Source: Thiomicrorhabdus immobilis (GTDB taxonomy: Bacteria > Pseudomonadota > Gammaproteobacteria > Thiomicrospirales > Thiomicrospiraceae). From it: a stretch of 64,000 bases of DNA. Below are positions 63,249-64,000 of this stretch, in pieces. The stretch is from positions 1,922,001 to 1,986,000 of the forward strand of contig NZ_AP024202.1 in assembly GCF_021654855.1 (NCBI RefSeq). The letters are read 5' to 3'. Both the position numbers and the translations under genes were made by a program. The notes under the pieces are model-generated. The model made no database searches and had not been told where the DNA came from. It saw nothing but the letters and a program-made list of their open reading frames with translations. Each line of letters starts with the position of its first letter. The first letter of the stretch is position 1.

Positions 63249-64000
63249 ATGCTGCAAATCGGTCCCTATCAATTTGAACACAATATTGTGCTTGCCCCAA
63301 TGGCAGGCATCACCGATGCGGTGTTTAGGGAAATTTGCCGACAAAACGGTGCGAGCTATACGCTGGCGGAAATGGTCGCCTCTAAAAAACAGCTTTGGGA
63401 ATCCAAAAAATCCTCTACCCGACATGTCGATTTAAATGACCCAGAACCTCGTGCGGTGCAATTGATTGGTACAGACCCTCAAGAGTTGGCCGATGCGGCC
63501 GCTTGGCAAGTTTCGCAAGGCGCGCAAATCATCGATTTGAATATGGGTTGTCCAGCCAAAAAAGTCTGTAGTGTCGCGGCGGGTTCCGCTCTGATGGCTG
63601 ATCCCGATAAGGTCAGGAAAATATTCAACGCGGTGGTGAATGCGGTGGATGTTCCGGTAACGGTCAAAACCCGAACAGGAACCGATTTTGACAACAAAAA
63701 CGCGATGCAAATCGCCCAAATTGCCGAATCCGAGGGCTTGAAAGCCATCACCATCCATGGGCGTACTCGAGAGGATAAATTCCAAGGGCACGCCGAATAC
63801 GATACGATCAAACAGGTCAAACAACAGGTAAATATTCCGGTGATTGCAAATGGTGATATTTGCACCCCCGAACAAGCCGATTTTGTATTAAAATACACCA
63901 CTGCTGACGGCATCATGATTGGACGCGCCTCCCAAGGCTACCCTTGGATATTTCGTGAGTTAAATCATTACCTTAATACCGGCCAAAAACTCGCAGCTCC
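63249..64000 (+). CDS. dusB: tRNA-dihydrouridine synthase B, 5' part (cut by window edge)
   Basis: At least 250 residues. It is an FMN enzyme that reduces uridine in tRNA. The N-terminus LAPMAGITDAVFREICR and the active-site Cys in DLNMGCPAKKV near residue 102 are characteristic. TVKTRTG near 140, ITIHGRTR near 165, VIANGDI near 197 and MIGRASQGYPWIF near 222 mark the FMN-binding barrel. In many proteobacteria dusB is followed by fis, which would lie beyond this window. Confidence 0.95.
   Translation, partial: MLQIGPYQFEHNIVLAPMAGITDAVFREICRQNGASYTLAEMVASKKQLWESKKSSTRHVDLNDPEPRAVQLIGTDPQELADAAAWQVSQGAQIIDLNMGCPAKKVCSVAAGSALMADPDKVRKIFNAVVNAVDVPVTVKTRTGTDFDNKNAMQIAQIAESEGLKAITIHGRTREDKFQGHAEYDTIKQVKQQVNIPVIANGDICTPEQADFVLKYTTADGIMIGRASQGYPWIFRELNHYLNTGQKLAA

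Overview
This window is an ordinary-looking, gene-dense chromosomal segment of a moderately AT-rich gammaproteobacterium. The gene set and order (maf-rng-yhdP, dnaX-ybaB-recR, argD-argF, accB-accC-prmA-dusB, msbA-lpxL) are gammaproteobacterial. The FadL-like porin, the DUF302 lipoprotein and the general protein style suggest a Thiomicrospira/Thiomicrorhabdus-type sulfur oxidiser of the Piscirickettsiaceae. That genus-level guess is inference and no marker gene here proves it.

Layout. 1-5.2 kb: yhdP (cut by the window edge), rng and maf on the minus strand, then a HIT protein. 5.3-19.4 kb: one long minus-strand run that reads from a phosphoethanolamine transferase through dgkA, hldD and waaC into an accessory glycan block (polysialyltransferase-like and GT29 sialyltransferase-like enzymes, a pyruvyltransferase-like protein, an O-antigen ligase, an HMGL-type aldolase fusion, kdsB, a HAD phosphatase), ending in a large FAD/Fe-S dehydrogenase. 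19.5-22.8 kb: a divergent plus-strand phosphatase-msbA-lpxL operon, so most of the window's first third builds and exports LPS. 23-30.2 kb: a zinc-finger protein and ilvE, argD-argF, then recR, ybaB and dnaX. 30.4-30.8 kb: a ffs (4.5S RNA), tRNA-Gly, tRNA-Ser operon with a clear promoter. 30.8-40.7 kb: a Flp/Tad pilus operon (flp, tadE-like, rcpC, rcpA, tadZ, tadA, tadB, tadC, tadD-like, tadG-like) with no prepilin peptidase. 41-44.5 kb: two near-identical IS3-family (IS150-group) elements flanking a GlcG/HbpS-like gene. 44.6-50.5 kb: a tolC-MFP-RND efflux operon. 50.8-64 kb: hydrolase, pdxB, DUF302 lipoprotein, FadL-like porin, SDR protein, fxsA, a dsbD with a doubled N-terminal domain, aroQ, accB, accC, prmA and the start of dusB.

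The most unusual signals are these. (1) A dispersed 12-bp perfect palindrome, ACCAGGCCTGGT, occurs exactly 10 times plus several one- or two-mismatch copies, inside genes as well as between them, and in places is extended to perfect palindromes of 24-28 bp. (2) Both IS copies sit in the loop of an intrinsic terminator, each with its own 3-bp target duplication. (3) dnaX has a run of nine A residues exactly where slippage would make a gamma-sized product. (4) A CMP-sugar-type glycan block contains a fused HMGL-type aldolase and two sialyltransferase-like enzymes. (5) A 51-codon reading frame runs into a terminator-like hairpin upstream of argDF.
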